Below are positions 23,711-31,771 of a stretch of DNA of 44,304 nucleotides, in pieces. The stretch is from Actinomycetes bacterium (lineage in GTDB: Bacteria; Actinomycetota; Actinomycetes; Mycobacteriales; Mycobacteriaceae): NCBI GenBank assembly GCA_023461275.1, contig JAEYMI010000018.1, forward strand, positions 1 through 44,304, given 5' to 3'. The translations under genes were made by a program, and so were the position numbers. The notes beneath the pieces were generated by a model. That model worked only from the letters and a program-made list of their open reading frames with translations. It searched no databases and had not been told where the DNA came from. Each line of letters opens with the position of its first letter. Position 1 is the stretch's first letter.

Positions 23711-25774
23711 ATGACCGCTGAGAACTCTGCGAATCAGGCCCCCACCGACGACCCGTTCCTCTGGTTGGAGGAGGTCACCGGCGACAACGCTCTGGAGTGG
23801 GTCCGCGCGCACAATCAGCCGACCGTTGATGCGCTCACCTCATCGGACCGGTTCGCCGAGCTCGAATCGCAGACGTTGGAGATCCTCGACACCGACGACC
23901 GCATCCCGTACGTCCGGCGGCGCGGTGAGTACCTGTACAACTTCTGGCGCGACGCCGCGCACCCGAAGGGCCTGTGGCGTCGGACCACCCTGGAGTCCTA
24001 TCTCACTGATAGGCCCGAGTGGGACGTCATCATCGACGTCGACGCGCTGGCCGCCGCCGAGGACGAGAACTGGGTGTGGGCCGGCGCCACCGGATTGCGA
24101 CCCGACTATGACCGTTTTCTGGTGTCACTGTCGCGCGGCGGGGCCGACGCCAAGGTCATCCGCGAGTTCGACGTGACCACCCGGGAATGGGTCACCGACG
24201 GCTTCGGGTTGCCGGAGAACAAGTCGAGCATCAGCTGGATCGACGTCGACAACGTCTATGTGGGAACAGATTTCGGTGAGCAGCCGGACGGCCGGCCGTC
24301 GGTGACGGCGTCGGGCTATCCGCGGGTGGTGAAACGGTGGACGCGTGGCACCGACCTCGCCGACGCACAGACCGTGTTCGCCGGTGAGGTCTCCGACGTC
24401 TCGGTCGGCGTCGGATACGACGACACACCAGGCTATGAGCGGCATTTCATCAGCCAGGCGACCGACTTCTACAACGCCCTGGACTACGAACTACGCGACG
24501 GAGAGCAGATCCTCATCGACGTGCCGACCGACTCCGCGTCGTCGGTACGTCATAACTGGCTGTTCGTGATGCCCCGCTCGGACTGGGAAATCGCTGACAC
24601 CAACCATGTTTCGGGTTCGCTGCTGGTCTTCGACTATCCGTCCTTCCTCGACGGCAACCGCGACGCGACCGTGCTGTTCACCCCGGACCCGCACACCAGC
24701 CTGCAGAACTTCACCGTCACCCGCTCATACCTGATCCTCACCACGCTGCACGACGTGCACACCGAGATTTCGGCGTTCACCCTCGGCGACTGGGCGCCGG
24801 TGACGGTGAGCGGCCTGCCGGAGCTCGCGACCATCGGCATCATCGACACCGACCCGGACGAGTCCGATGAACTCTTCTGGACGGCAAGCTCTTTCACCGA
24901 ACCACCGAGCCTGCTGCACACTGCGGCAGGCCAGACCGGTGCCATCACCGTCGAGGTCATCAAACAGTCCCCGGCGTTCTTCGACGCCGAGCAGGTGGTC
25001 GCAGAGCAGTTCTTCGCCACCTCCGACGACGGAACCGCGGTGCCGTACTTCGTGATTCGACGACGCGACGTGACGTCGGGCCCGACGCTGCTCTACGGGT
25101 ACGGCGGTTTCGAGAACTCGCTCACCCCGGGATACGCCGCCACCGCCGGCCGGAGTTGGATCATGCGCGGCGGCATCTACGTGATCGCCAACATCCGCGG
25201 CGGCGGCGAATACGGTCCGACGTGGCATACCCAGGCGCAGAAGGCCGGCCGGCATCTGGTGTACGAGGACTTCTCCAGCGTCGCCAAGGATCTGGTGACC
25301 CGGGGCCTCACGACGGCCGCGCAGCTCGGCGCACAGGGCGGCTCCAACGGCGGCCTGCTGATGGGCGTCATGCTCACCCGGTACCCGGAGTTGTTCGGCG
25401 CGTTGGTGTGTCAGGTTCCGCTCATCGACATGCGGCGCTACCACCTGCTGCTGGCCGGCGCATCATGGGTGGCCGAGTACGGCAACCCCGACGACCCGGA
25501 GCAGTGGGCCTACATCGAACCGTTCTCGCCGTACCAGAACGTGTCCGTCGACGCAGAGTACCCGCCGATCCTGGTCACGACGTCGACCCGCGACGACCGC
25601 GTCCACCCCGGCCATGCCCGCAAACTCGTTGCGCGCCTGCAGGAAACCGGTCATGAGGTGCACTACTACGAGAACATCGAGGGCGGCCACGGTGGTGCCG
25701 CGGACAACAAGCAGTCGGCGTTCAAGTCCGCACTTGCCTACGAGTTCCTGTGGCGGACAATCGGAGACGTGTAG
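23711..25774 (+). CDS. Prolyl oligopeptidase family serine peptidase
   Basis: This 687-residue S9A-family peptidase is predicted to cut short peptides, with a seven-blade propeller gating an alpha/beta-hydrolase domain. It begins with the family's DPFLWLEEVTGDNALEW. The catalytic triad is readable: Ser545 in GGSNGG, Asp629 in RDDRVHPGHARK and His660 in EGGHGG. The GYGGF oxyanion region and ANIRGGGEYGPTWH precede the serine. The start at 23711 follows GAAGGA by 9 bases; the frame extends ten codons further. There is no signal peptide, so it is cytoplasmic. Whether it prefers proline (POP) or basic residues (oligopeptidase B) is not settled. It ends at a strong bidirectional terminator. Confidence 0.93.
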   Translation: MTAENSANQAPTDDPFLWLEEVTGDNALEWVRAHNQPTVDALTSSDRFAELESQTLEILDTDDRIPYVRRRGEYLYNFWRDAAHPKGLWRRTTLESYLTDRPEWDVIIDVDALAAAEDENWVWAGATGLRPDYDRFLVSLSRGGADAKVIREFDVTTREWVTDGFGLPENKSSISWIDVDNVYVGTDFGEQPDGRPSVTASGYPRVVKRWTRGTDLADAQTVFAGEVSDVSVGVGYDDTPGYERHFISQATDFYNALDYELRDGEQILIDVPTDSASSVRHNWLFVMPRSDWEIADTNHVSGSLLVFDYPSFLDGNRDATVLFTPDPHTSLQNFTVTRSYLILTTLHDVHTEISAFTLGDWAPVTVSGLPELATIGIIDTDPDESDELFWTASSFTEPPSLLHTAAGQTGAITVEVIKQSPAFFDAEQVVAEQFFATSDDGTAVPYFVIRRRDVTSGPTLLYGYGGFENSLTPGYAATAGRSWIMRGGIYVIANIRGGGEYGPTWHTQAQKAGRHLVYEDFSSVAKDLVTRGLTTAAQLGAQGGSNGGLLMGVMLTRYPELFGALVCQVPLIDMRRYHLLLAGASWVAEYGNPDDPEQWAYIEPFSPYQNVSVDAEYPPILVTTSTRDDRVHPGHARKLVARLQETGHEVHYYENIEGGHGGAADNKQSAFKSALAYEFLWRTIGDV

Positions 25775-25800
25775 CCAATCCCGAGCAGGCCACGGCACAG

Positions 25801-25864
25801 AAACCCCACTTCTCGTCAGAAACACTCCGCGCGCGCAGTGTTTTTAGCGAGAGGTGGGGTTTTT
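25801..25864. terminator. Strong bidirectional intrinsic terminator
   Basis: Outer arms 25801-25815 and 25848-25862 (15 bp, one G-T type mismatch) and inner arms 25820-25826 and 25837-25843 form a long hairpin, with AAA on the left and TTTTT (25860-25864) on the right. It serves the oligopeptidase gene on the plus strand and the rhomboid-like gene, whose last codons it overlaps, on the minus strand. Confidence 0.85.
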
Positions 25865-26524
25865 GTATTGCCGAATCGCGGCCATCGGATTCCAGGGCGC
25901 ACCACGGTGCCGAACCATCGGGTACCAGGCGAACCCGACGAGCGCCGCGCACAGGTGGCCGAAGGTGGTGAACGTGAATCCGGTGACCACCGGCACCACG
26001 TAGAAGCCCAGCACGCCAACGAGATACAGGTACCGCCAGGGTGTGGCGATGTGGTAGGTCAGCACCGCGATCACCGCTGCCAGGAAGTAGCTGACGCCGA
26101 CGTCCTGGACGTTGACCATCTCCGGCCCGCGAATCCCGGACCGGATGGCCAGCGAGAGGATCCCCTCACTGAGGTAGGTGGCCACCACGTGACCGGTGAG
26201 CCCCACCAGCAACCACCGCAGCGAGCCGAGCCACCGCTCGGCCGGCACGTGAAAGATCAAGAACGCCAAGGCATACGGAAACCAGAAGTAGCCGTCGATC
26301 CAGAACAGGCTCGACCACAGCACCCGCAGCGGATCGTGGGACAGGTGGGCGAGGTTCGTCGAACGTTGCCCCAGCGTCCGGTCCAATTCGGCCGGCGACA
26401 TCGAGCGTTGCGCGATCGTGGTGCCCAGCAGGATAGCCAGCCAGATGAAGGTCAGCGGCGCGCTCCGCAGGAACGCCCAGACATGGTGCGCCGCAGAGGC
26501 GGCGCGCGTTTGTCGTCGAATCAC
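25844..26524 (-). CDS. Rhomboid-like membrane protein
   Basis: This 226-residue protein has about six hydrophobic helices and resembles actinobacterial rhomboid-like intramembrane proteins. A possible catalytic pair is visible: Ser in DVGVSYFLAAV, equivalent to the rhomboid GxS motif, and His in FGHLCAALVG. Both sit in membrane segments. WRYLYLVGVLGFY and the final WYPMVRHRG are typical of the actinobacterial group. Proteolytic activity and substrates are unknown. Its start overlaps the stop of the upstream membrane-protein gene by 4 bp, so they are co-expressed. Its last seven codons lie inside the right arm of the terminator. Confidence 0.8.
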   Translation of the reverse strand: MIRRQTRAASAAHHVWAFLRSAPLTFIWLAILLGTTIAQRSMSPAELDRTLGQRSTNLAHLSHDPLRVLWSSLFWIDGYFWFPYALAFLIFHVPAERWLGSLRWLLVGLTGHVVATYLSEGILSLAIRSGIRGPEMVNVQDVGVSYFLAAVIAVLTYHIATPWRYLYLVGVLGFYVVPVVTGFTFTTFGHLCAALVGFAWYPMVRHRGAPWNPMAAIRQYKNPTSR

Positions 26525-27345
26525 CGACTGCTGCTGCCGGCGAGCATTCGCCAGACGACGCCCACGACGATGACCCCGGCTCCGATGGCGCCGGCGATCA
26601 ACGCGACGTGCTGCAGGTCGTCGCGCAGCGCGTTGATGACGACGTTGGTGGCGTCACCCGCGGCGTGCCCGGCGGCGTCGACCTCGGTGTGTGCGCGGTC
26701 GGAGAAGTAGAGCGCGACCGCCCACGCGAACGCCGCCGAGGCGACCGCGCCCAGCCCCAGCATCGCCAGGACGGTGCCGCGGCGTCGGGCGATGATCAAC
26801 GCCAGCAGCCCAGCAATCACCGCGATGACCACCGACGCGTAGGCGATCCGGGTGATCTGTTGGCCCACCTGGTGGTATCGGCCGGCTTCCAAGCCGTTGG
26901 ATCCGTTGGCCAACGGCACGAGGATCGGACCGGGCACGGTCACGTTGATCAGCTTCTGCTGCGCGATGACCCGGTTGACCATCGAGGTGATGTCGAGCTG
27001 CATCACCGACGTGTTCGTGCCGGGTGCGGGCTCGTTGAACAACCAGGCGTGTTGTTGGGACACGATGTCGGCGAAGTCGGTCGGGAATTGATCCGACCGC
27101 GTGTACGCCTGCGCCACCGGCCGGACGAGCCCCGCACTGATCCCCACCCCGGTCGCCTGCGCGACCTGCGTGGAGATCTCGGTGGCCAGGTAGTCCTGGA
27201 CCTGCGCATTGCGTGCCATCGGGGCCACCGTGGCGTCGAAGCCGGCGGAGTCGACGAGCCGCAGCTGCATCCACACCGACGGCAACGCCAAGACGATGGC
27301 CGCCATCGCGACGATGGTCAGGACACCGCTGAGAAAAGTACGCAC
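26521..27345 (-). CDS. Membrane protein of unknown function
   Basis: I do not recognise a named family. The 274-residue protein has one N-terminal helix (about residues 5-25), a hydrophilic domain of ~150 residues probably outside the membrane (with VDSAGFDATVAPMARNAQVQ and NRVIAQQKLI), and three C-terminal helices (about 170-270). Similar proteins are common in mycobacteria and relatives. The last base of the start is close to the ppk2 terminator hairpin (27354-27382). It overlaps the rhomboid-like gene by 4 bp, which suggests the two act together. Confidence 0.8.
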   Translation of the reverse strand: MRTFLSGVLTIVAMAAIVLALPSVWMQLRLVDSAGFDATVAPMARNAQVQDYLATEISTQVAQATGVGISAGLVRPVAQAYTRSDQFPTDFADIVSQQHAWLFNEPAPGTNTSVMQLDITSMVNRVIAQQKLINVTVPGPILVPLANGSNGLEAGRYHQVGQQITRIAYASVVIAVIAGLLALIIARRRGTVLAMLGLGAVASAAFAWAVALYFSDRAHTEVDAAGHAAGDATNVVINALRDDLQHVALIAGAIGAGVIVVGVVWRMLAGSSSR

Positions 27346-27353
27346 GGCGTCGA

Positions 27354-27382
27354 GGCTACCGGCCGAACACCGGCCGGTAGCC
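27354..27382 (-). terminator. Putative ppk2 terminator
   Basis: A perfect 12-bp stem, 27354-27365 with 27371-27382 around a 5-nt loop, lies just beyond the ppk2 stop on the minus strand and 8 bases before the next start codon. Confidence 0.65.
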
Positions 27383-27404
27383 CTCGTGGCGCGCAGCGGT
27401 CAGG

Positions 27405-28355
27405 TCACTCCCCGGCGAGGTCGCGAGCACGCCCGACGATCAGCGGGTCGGGTTCCCCGACCAATTCCGCGTTCTTGCCCTCGTAGTCGAACAGCGACAA
27501 CACGTGGCGCATCGCGTTGATGCGGGCGCGCTTCTTGTCGTTGCTCTTCACCACGGTCCAGGGCGCGTGATCGGTGTCGGTCTTGGCGAACATCGCCTCC
27601 TTGGCGGCGGTGTAGCCGTCCCACTTGTCGAGCGAGGCCAAGTCCATCGGCGAGAGCTTCCACTGCCGGACCGGGTCGATCTGACGGATCGCGAAGCGGG
27701 TGCGCTGTTCCAGCGGGGTCACCGAGAACCAGAACTTGACCAGGTTGATGCCGTCGTCGACGAGCATCTTCTCGAACGCCGGCACCTGCTCCATGAACTG
27801 GTTGTACTGCTCAGGCGTGGCGAACCCCATCACCCGTTCGACGCCCGCGCGGTTGTACCAGGAGCGGTCGAAGAAGACCATCTCGCCGCCGGCGGGCAGA
27901 TGCTGCACGTAGCGCTGGAAGTACCACTCGGTGGATTCACGCTCGCTGGGCTTTTCCAGCGCGACGATGCGTGCACCGCGCGGATTGAGGTGCTCGTTGA
28001 AGCGCTTGATGGTGCCGCCCTTACCCGCGGCGTCGCGGCCCTCGAACACCAGCAGATGCCGCTGACCGTTCTGCTTGGACCACTTCTGCAATTTGAGAAG
28101 CTCGATCTGCAGACGACGCTTGGTGATCTCGTACTCCCGACGACTCATCCGCTCGTCGTAGGGGTAGTCCTGACGCCAGGTGTCGACCACGTTGCGGTCG
28201 GGCAGGGTCAACAGGATCGGGTCGTCGTCATCATCGTCGTTGACGGTGAATTGAGTGGTGTTTCGGAGGTCCACCAGCTGCTGCAGCGCCTCGCGACCGG
28301 CCACCGCACTGAAGTCGGGGCCGATCTCTTGAACATCGTCATGTAGGTCGGTCAC
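27405..28355 (-). CDS. ppk2: Polyphosphate kinase 2
   Basis: PPK2 enzymes transfer phosphate between polyphosphate and nucleotides, usually making GTP or ATP from the diphosphate. The 316-residue protein has Walker A GRDAAGKGG, the lid/substrate region RGARIVALEKPSE, Walker B FFDRSWYNRAGVERVMGF and KWDGYTAAKEAMF near the end, all characteristic of class I PPK2. It matches M. tuberculosis Rv3232c in type. An acidic run (NDDDDDDP, about residue 40) precedes the core and is unusual but lies outside the catalytic fold. It appears to be a single-gene transcript with a hairpin terminator. Confidence 0.94.
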   Translation of the reverse strand: MTDLHDDVQEIGPDFSAVAGREALQQLVDLRNTTQFTVNDDDDDDPILLTLPDRNVVDTWRQDYPYDERMSRREYEITKRRLQIELLKLQKWSKQNGQRHLLVFEGRDAAGKGGTIKRFNEHLNPRGARIVALEKPSERESTEWYFQRYVQHLPAGGEMVFFDRSWYNRAGVERVMGFATPEQYNQFMEQVPAFEKMLVDDGINLVKFWFSVTPLEQRTRFAIRQIDPVRQWKLSPMDLASLDKWDGYTAAKEAMFAKTDTDHAPWTVVKSNDKKRARINAMRHVLSLFDYEGKNAELVGEPDPLIVGRARDLAGE

Positions 28356-28440
28356 GGATCAACGATATGTGGAGTCGGCCAACCAAACATGACGAAGGGG
28401 TGAACTACACACCCTCAAATCTCGATCCTTCGGCTACGCC

Positions 28441-28482
28441 CAGTCAACGTGCAGGCGCGCACAGTCAACGTGTCAGTTGCGC
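28441..28482. repeat. Two-unit 21-bp repeat at a gene end
   Basis: CAGTCAACGTG occurs at 28441-28451 and 28462-28472, exactly 21 bp apart, ending at the stop codon of the 28473-28991 gene. The period equals that of the arrays at 7760 and 18157, but the core differs. Confidence 0.45.
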
Positions 28483-28991
28483 AGATCGATCGATCCCGAG
28501 TGCAGGCAGGCCTTGCCGGTGGTGGTGTCGATCGCGGTCGCGAACCCGCCGGTGCACTGCACGCCTTGCGGTCCGGAGATCGCCTGGCCACCCCAGCCAC
28601 CGATCGAGGCCGACACGCCACCGCGCCGCGCCTGCGCCACCGAGAGCGCCTTGGCGCCGGTGGTCACCGAATAGGCGGTGCCGCCCGAGTTGGCACCGGC
28701 CAACGCCGACGAACCCGGTTGCAGATTGCGCGCGGTCGCGTTGCCACCGCGGTCGGCGACGGCGACGGCGACACCCTGGCCGCTGGTCTCATCGGCCGAC
28801 GCCCGCGAGCCCGCTCCGGCCTTGGCTCCACAGCCACCCTGCCCGACGACCTTCTGCACCTGCTGGCCGTTGACCGCAACACAGTTGGTGCCCGCATCGG
28901 CGTGTCCGGCACCGAGCCCGGCGAACCCGAGAGCCCCGGCGGCACCGATCATCAGCACAACCGAACGAAACCCAAACTTGTTGATACGCAA
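28473..28991 (-). CDS. Small secreted Gly/Ala-rich protein of unknown function
   Basis: Function is not recognised; it resembles a group of uncharacterised exported proteins of Gordonia and Rhodococcus. The 172-residue product starts with a signal peptide (about residues 1-32, ending HADA). The mature part is rich in Gly, Ala and Ser and has four cysteines (TNCVA, GGCGA, VQCTG, KACLH) that could form two disulfides. The start is taken as TTG at 28991: CAGGAG lies 9 bases upstream and the signal peptide becomes N-terminal. Frame positions further upstream lack a ribosome site. The neighbouring ppk2 is 117 bp downstream on the same strand. Confidence 0.72.
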   Translation of the reverse strand: MRINKFGFRSVVLMIGAAGALGFAGLGAGHADAGTNCVAVNGQQVQKVVGQGGCGAKAGAGSRASADETSGQGVAVAVADRGGNATARNLQPGSSALAGANSGGTAYSVTTGAKALSVAQARRGGVSASIGGWGGQAISGPQGVQCTGGFATAIDTTTGKACLHSGSIDLRN

Positions 28992-29115
28992 TTTAACTGG
29001 CTCCTGTAGACGACTCGGCAACTGGGATGAGCGTGGTGGACTGCGAGTCACCCTACGCCACGGGCCGTCGTCTGACGATGCCTCGAACGGGCACCGTCGG
29101 CTACAAGAAGGTCAC

Positions 29116-29176
29116 GATCACACGCCGGTGATCACCGAGTGCCGGTCGTGCGCGCACGACCGCGGAGATCACTCGG
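29116..29176 (-). terminator. Nested palindromes at the 3' end of the SRPBCC gene
   Basis: A perfect 20-bp palindrome (29143-29162, CGGTCGTGCG and its complement) is enclosed by CCGAGTG (29135-29141) and CACTCGG (29170-29176). A separate GATCAC...GTGATC pair lies at 29116-29133. The structure overlaps the stop codon of the gene ending at 29169 and may end transcription. Confidence 0.45.
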
Positions 29177-29612
29177 CGGCGCGTCGTTCCACTTCGGTCT
29201 GCAGGCCCTTGCGGGCGGTCTCGACCGCCATCTTCTGCGCGCGCTTGACGATGAGACCGGGCAGCTTGATCTTGAGCTCCACCTCGAGGGTGAAGTCGAT
29301 GTGCGACCCGCCGTCGTCGGTGGGGGTGACGGTGTAGACGCCGTGCTGCTCGCTGAGCTGGTTGGCCTCCACCAGATCCCAGGTGCAACTGTTCTCGGTC
29401 CAGGTGTAGGTCAGCAGCTGCTCGTCGGAGATGCCTGCGGCGGTGACGACGACCCGGACCTGGTCGGGGTTGCCGTCGGCGTCGGTGGTGACGATCTCGG
29501 CTTCTTTGTGGGGACCCGACCAACTCGGCAGTGACTCCACATCCCGCAGAACGTCCATGACCACCGACGGTGGCGCCTTCACATCGAAATCGATACTCGC
29601 GGAGACGGTCAT
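29169..29612 (-). CDS. SRPBCC/polyketide-cyclase-like lipid-binding fold protein
   Basis: This 147-residue protein has the START-like helix-grip pattern: an N-terminal strand (SASIDFDVKAPPSVVMDVLRD), the loop SLPSWSGPHKEAEIV, a series of beta-strands and a long C-terminal helix (KRAQKMAVETARKGLQTEVE). Related mycobacterial proteins (the Rv0164/Rv0854-0857 group) bind hydrophobic ligands or have unknown roles. No catalytic residues can be named. It lies 104 bp from the next gene on the same strand and may be transcribed alone. Confidence 0.82.
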   Translation of the reverse strand: MTVSASIDFDVKAPPSVVMDVLRDVESLPSWSGPHKEAEIVTTDADGNPDQVRVVVTAAGISDEQLLTYTWTENSCTWDLVEANQLSEQHGVYTVTPTDDGGSHIDFTLEVELKIKLPGLIVKRAQKMAVETARKGLQTEVERRAAE

Positions 29613-29696
29613 GAAGTGAACGTACTCCCTCGCCGAAGAGCCGAGCCGACATGCCCGGCTAACCGTCCGCCGACATGCCTACCGGCGGACTGTCAT

Positions 29697-29742
29697 CGCG
29701 CGCGGTCGACGAGGTTCAGCGCTCGCGGTCGACGAGATTGAG
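29697..29742. repeat. 23-bp tandem duplication at a gene's 3' end
   Basis: Units 29697-29719 and 29720-29742 match at 20 of 23 positions. On the minus strand the first encodes the last residues of the 29716-30408 gene, and the second follows out of frame, with TGA formed at the junction. Confidence 0.7.
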
Positions 29743-30408
29743 CGGCCACGCCTCGTCGGGAATGTCGCGGACCGTACATGCCTGGTCGACCGCGGTGAAC
29801 CAGCCGCGGAAGTGGATGACCTCGCCCAGGACGGGATTGCGGACCGTCGCGTCGCAGCGGAATCGTTGCCGCGCATCGTCCCAGCCCTCGATGTACTTCA
29901 TCTGCGCGGTGAACGGCCCACGCATCCCGACGTTGGGTCCGCGGCCCAGCCAGCGCATCGGACCGCTCTCCAACAGGAGTTCTCCGGCCCGGGTGACCGA
30001 CGGTTCGATCGGCCACAGCAACTCCGGGCCGTCGCCGAAATAGTCGACGAGTCCGGAGAGTCCGTCGACGAGAAGTGAATTGAGCTGCCGGGCCCCCGAC
30101 GTGTACTCGAAGTTGCGCAGCACCGCCAGACACTCGCGCCCGAGCTCATCGATGTAGCAGAAATGCGACTGGGTGAACGGCACCATCCGGCTCGACTTGG
30201 ACGGGAAGGCGCTGCGTTTGGCATATCGCCAGATGACCGGGGGCGGCAGCGCCGACGAGACGTACACCGACTCGTAGATTCCGGTGCCGATCTGGGCGAC
30301 ACCCGACGTCGAATCGATGCTGTAGCGCCAGGCGACATTGGGATGGAGACGGTCGAAGTCGCTGCCCAGCGCCGCCCGGTACACCGGTGTCACGTCATCC
30401 ACCCCCAT
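29716..30408 (-). CDS. Unknown protein, possibly DUF4166-like
   Basis: This 230-residue soluble protein has no signal peptide or membrane segment. It begins TPVYRAALGSDFDRLHPNVAWRY, a pattern I associate with DUF4166-type proteins of actinobacteria, and ends with strands rich in aromatic and charged residues (GMRGPFTAQMKYIEGWDDARQRF). Function is unknown. The start at 30408 is uncertain: there is no good ribosome site, a GTG two codons later is possible, and the frame runs to 30468. Its end carries a 23-bp tandem duplication. The next gene upstream is a TetR regulator, 128 bp away on the same strand. Confidence 0.6.
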   Translation of the reverse strand: MGVDDVTPVYRAALGSDFDRLHPNVAWRYSIDSTSGVAQIGTGIYESVYVSSALPPPVIWRYAKRSAFPSKSSRMVPFTQSHFCYIDELGRECLAVLRNFEYTSGARQLNSLLVDGLSGLVDYFGDGPELLWPIEPSVTRAGELLLESGPMRWLGRGPNVGMRGPFTAQMKYIEGWDDARQRFRCDATVRNPVLGEVIHFRGWFTAVDQACTVRDIPDEAWPLNLVDRER

Positions 30409-30536
30409 CGCCGTCGGACACGTCTGCTGCCAGATGCAGAAGAAACTTACTACGAGTGTGAAGGGCAATGCCCCTCATCGAACACCACGGCCCCCATCCG
30501 ACATCACCGGCGCGGTATCCGCCCAACTCGCCCGAA

Positions 30537-31139
30537 TCAGTCGACCGCGGTCTCGCACAGCGTCTGCAGTTCGCTGATCACCCGATCGAGCGGCTCGACG
30601 CTGCGCCAGGTCTGGCAGAGTCCGACAGCCCCCTCGATGGAGGCGATGATGAGGTTGGCCAGCGCATCGGCCCGATCGGCGTCGACGCCCTCGGCGATCA
30701 GGCGTGCCGCGATCAGCCGGGTCCAGCGGGTGAAAACCTGCTCGGCCTCGTCGGCGACGGCGGGCTCGCTCCGACGTGCCAGACCGCCGGCCAGCACCGG
30801 GCACCCGAACTGGAAATCCGTGCTGACCAGCATCCGACGCCAGATATGGCCGATGTCGGCGACGGCGTCGGCCGGGGTTGCCGAACGTTGTGAACCGATC
30901 CGGGTGGAGATGACCTCACCGGCGTAGCGGACCGCTTCGGTCATCAGCTCGGTCTTGCCGCCCGGGAAGTGGTGATAGATCGATCCGCGCGGCGCCGAAC
31001 TCGCGGCGATGACGTCACCGATGGAGGTCGCGGCGACACCGTCGCGACCGATCAGATCGGCCGCGTGCACGATCATCCGCTCGCGCGGCCCGGCGGATTC
31101 CATGTCGGGACGCTCATCCAACGGCGGTTCGGGTGCCAT
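30537..31139 (-). CDS. TetR-family regulator (LmrA/YxaF-like)
   Basis: This 200-residue repressor-type protein has an N-terminal TetR helix-turn-helix (about residues 18-65: IGRDGVAATSIGDVIAASSAPRGSIYHHFPGGK). Its C-terminal ligand domain has the FGCPVLAGGLA motif seen in LmrA/YxaF-like members. The ATG at 31139 is chosen, but no clear ribosome site is seen; ATG codons closer to the HTH are possible. It is divergent from a hotdog thioesterase gene, and an inverted repeat (31224-31243) lies in the 115-bp gap, so it probably controls that gene and itself. The ligand is unknown. Confidence 0.85.
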   Translation of the reverse strand: MAPEPPLDERPDMESAGPRERMIVHAADLIGRDGVAATSIGDVIAASSAPRGSIYHHFPGGKTELMTEAVRYAGEVISTRIGSQRSATPADAVADIGHIWRRMLVSTDFQFGCPVLAGGLARRSEPAVADEAEQVFTRWTRLIAARLIAEGVDADRADALANLIIASIEGAVGLCQTWRSVEPLDRVISELQTLCETAVD

Positions 31140-31223
31140 CGTGATCAGTACTCGCTTCGCATGACAGACGCGCCTCGCATGCCAGCCGACGGTACGCGAC
31201 GGCCGGTGGAAGGTGCTCGATGG

Positions 31224-31243
31224 ATTATGCAGGTCTTCATAAT
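31224..31243. promoter_or_regulatory. Putative TetR operator
   Basis: ATTATG (31224-31229) and CATAAT (31238-31243) form a perfect inverted repeat with an 8-bp spacer, between the divergent tetR and thioesterase genes. TATG/CATA (31254-31265) repeats the motif at the thioesterase start. Confidence 0.55.
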
Positions 31244-31254
31244 TCCGTCCTTTT

Positions 31255-31758
31255 ATGCAACCATACATAGCCATGAACAGCGTGAGAACCCCTGGAACTG
31301 AACCCGCCCCGACGAATCGCGTGGATCCGGCGACCCTGTCCGGCCTCGAACTGCTGCGCGCCCACATGGCGGAGCCGGACCCCGACCGCCCGGGGATCTG
31401 GCGACTGCTCGGCATGGACGTACGACAGCTCGACGAGGGCATCGTCAGCTTCGCGGTGACCCCGCAACCCGACTTCGCCAACCCGCTGGGCACCGTGCAC
31501 GGCGGGATCTGCGCGACCCTGCTCGACTCGGCGATGGGATGTGCGGTGCACACCACGCTGCCGCCCGGCGCCGGCTATACGACGCTGGAATTGAAGGTGA
31601 ACTACATCCGGCCGGTCGCCGTCGACGCCGGTGAACTGACCGGGACCGGCGCGGTCATCCACGTCGGCGGTCGGACCGCCACCGCCGAAGGCAAGGTGTT
31701 CTCCGCCGACGGCAAACTCGTCGCACACGGTTCGACGACCTGCATGGTGTTCCGCTGA
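31255..31758 (+). CDS. PaaI-family hotdog thioesterase
   Basis: This 167-residue protein is predicted to hydrolyse acyl- or phenylacetyl-type CoA esters. The active-site helix is NPLGTVHGGICATLLDSAMG, containing the HGG motif and an acidic residue on the following helix. ELKVNYIRPV and GRTATAEGKV are typical strands of the PaaI group. The N-terminal ~30 residues are not part of the fold. Two ATG codons (31255 and 31273) are possible, neither with a ribosome site, so a leaderless transcript may start here. It is divergent from and probably regulated by the TetR protein. Confidence 0.83.
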   Translation: MQPYIAMNSVRTPGTEPAPTNRVDPATLSGLELLRAHMAEPDPDRPGIWRLLGMDVRQLDEGIVSFAVTPQPDFANPLGTVHGGICATLLDSAMGCAVHTTLPPGAGYTTLELKVNYIRPVAVDAGELTGTGAVIHVGGRTATAEGKVFSADGKLVAHGSTTCMVFR

Positions 31759-31771
31759 TCGTCGAATAGCG

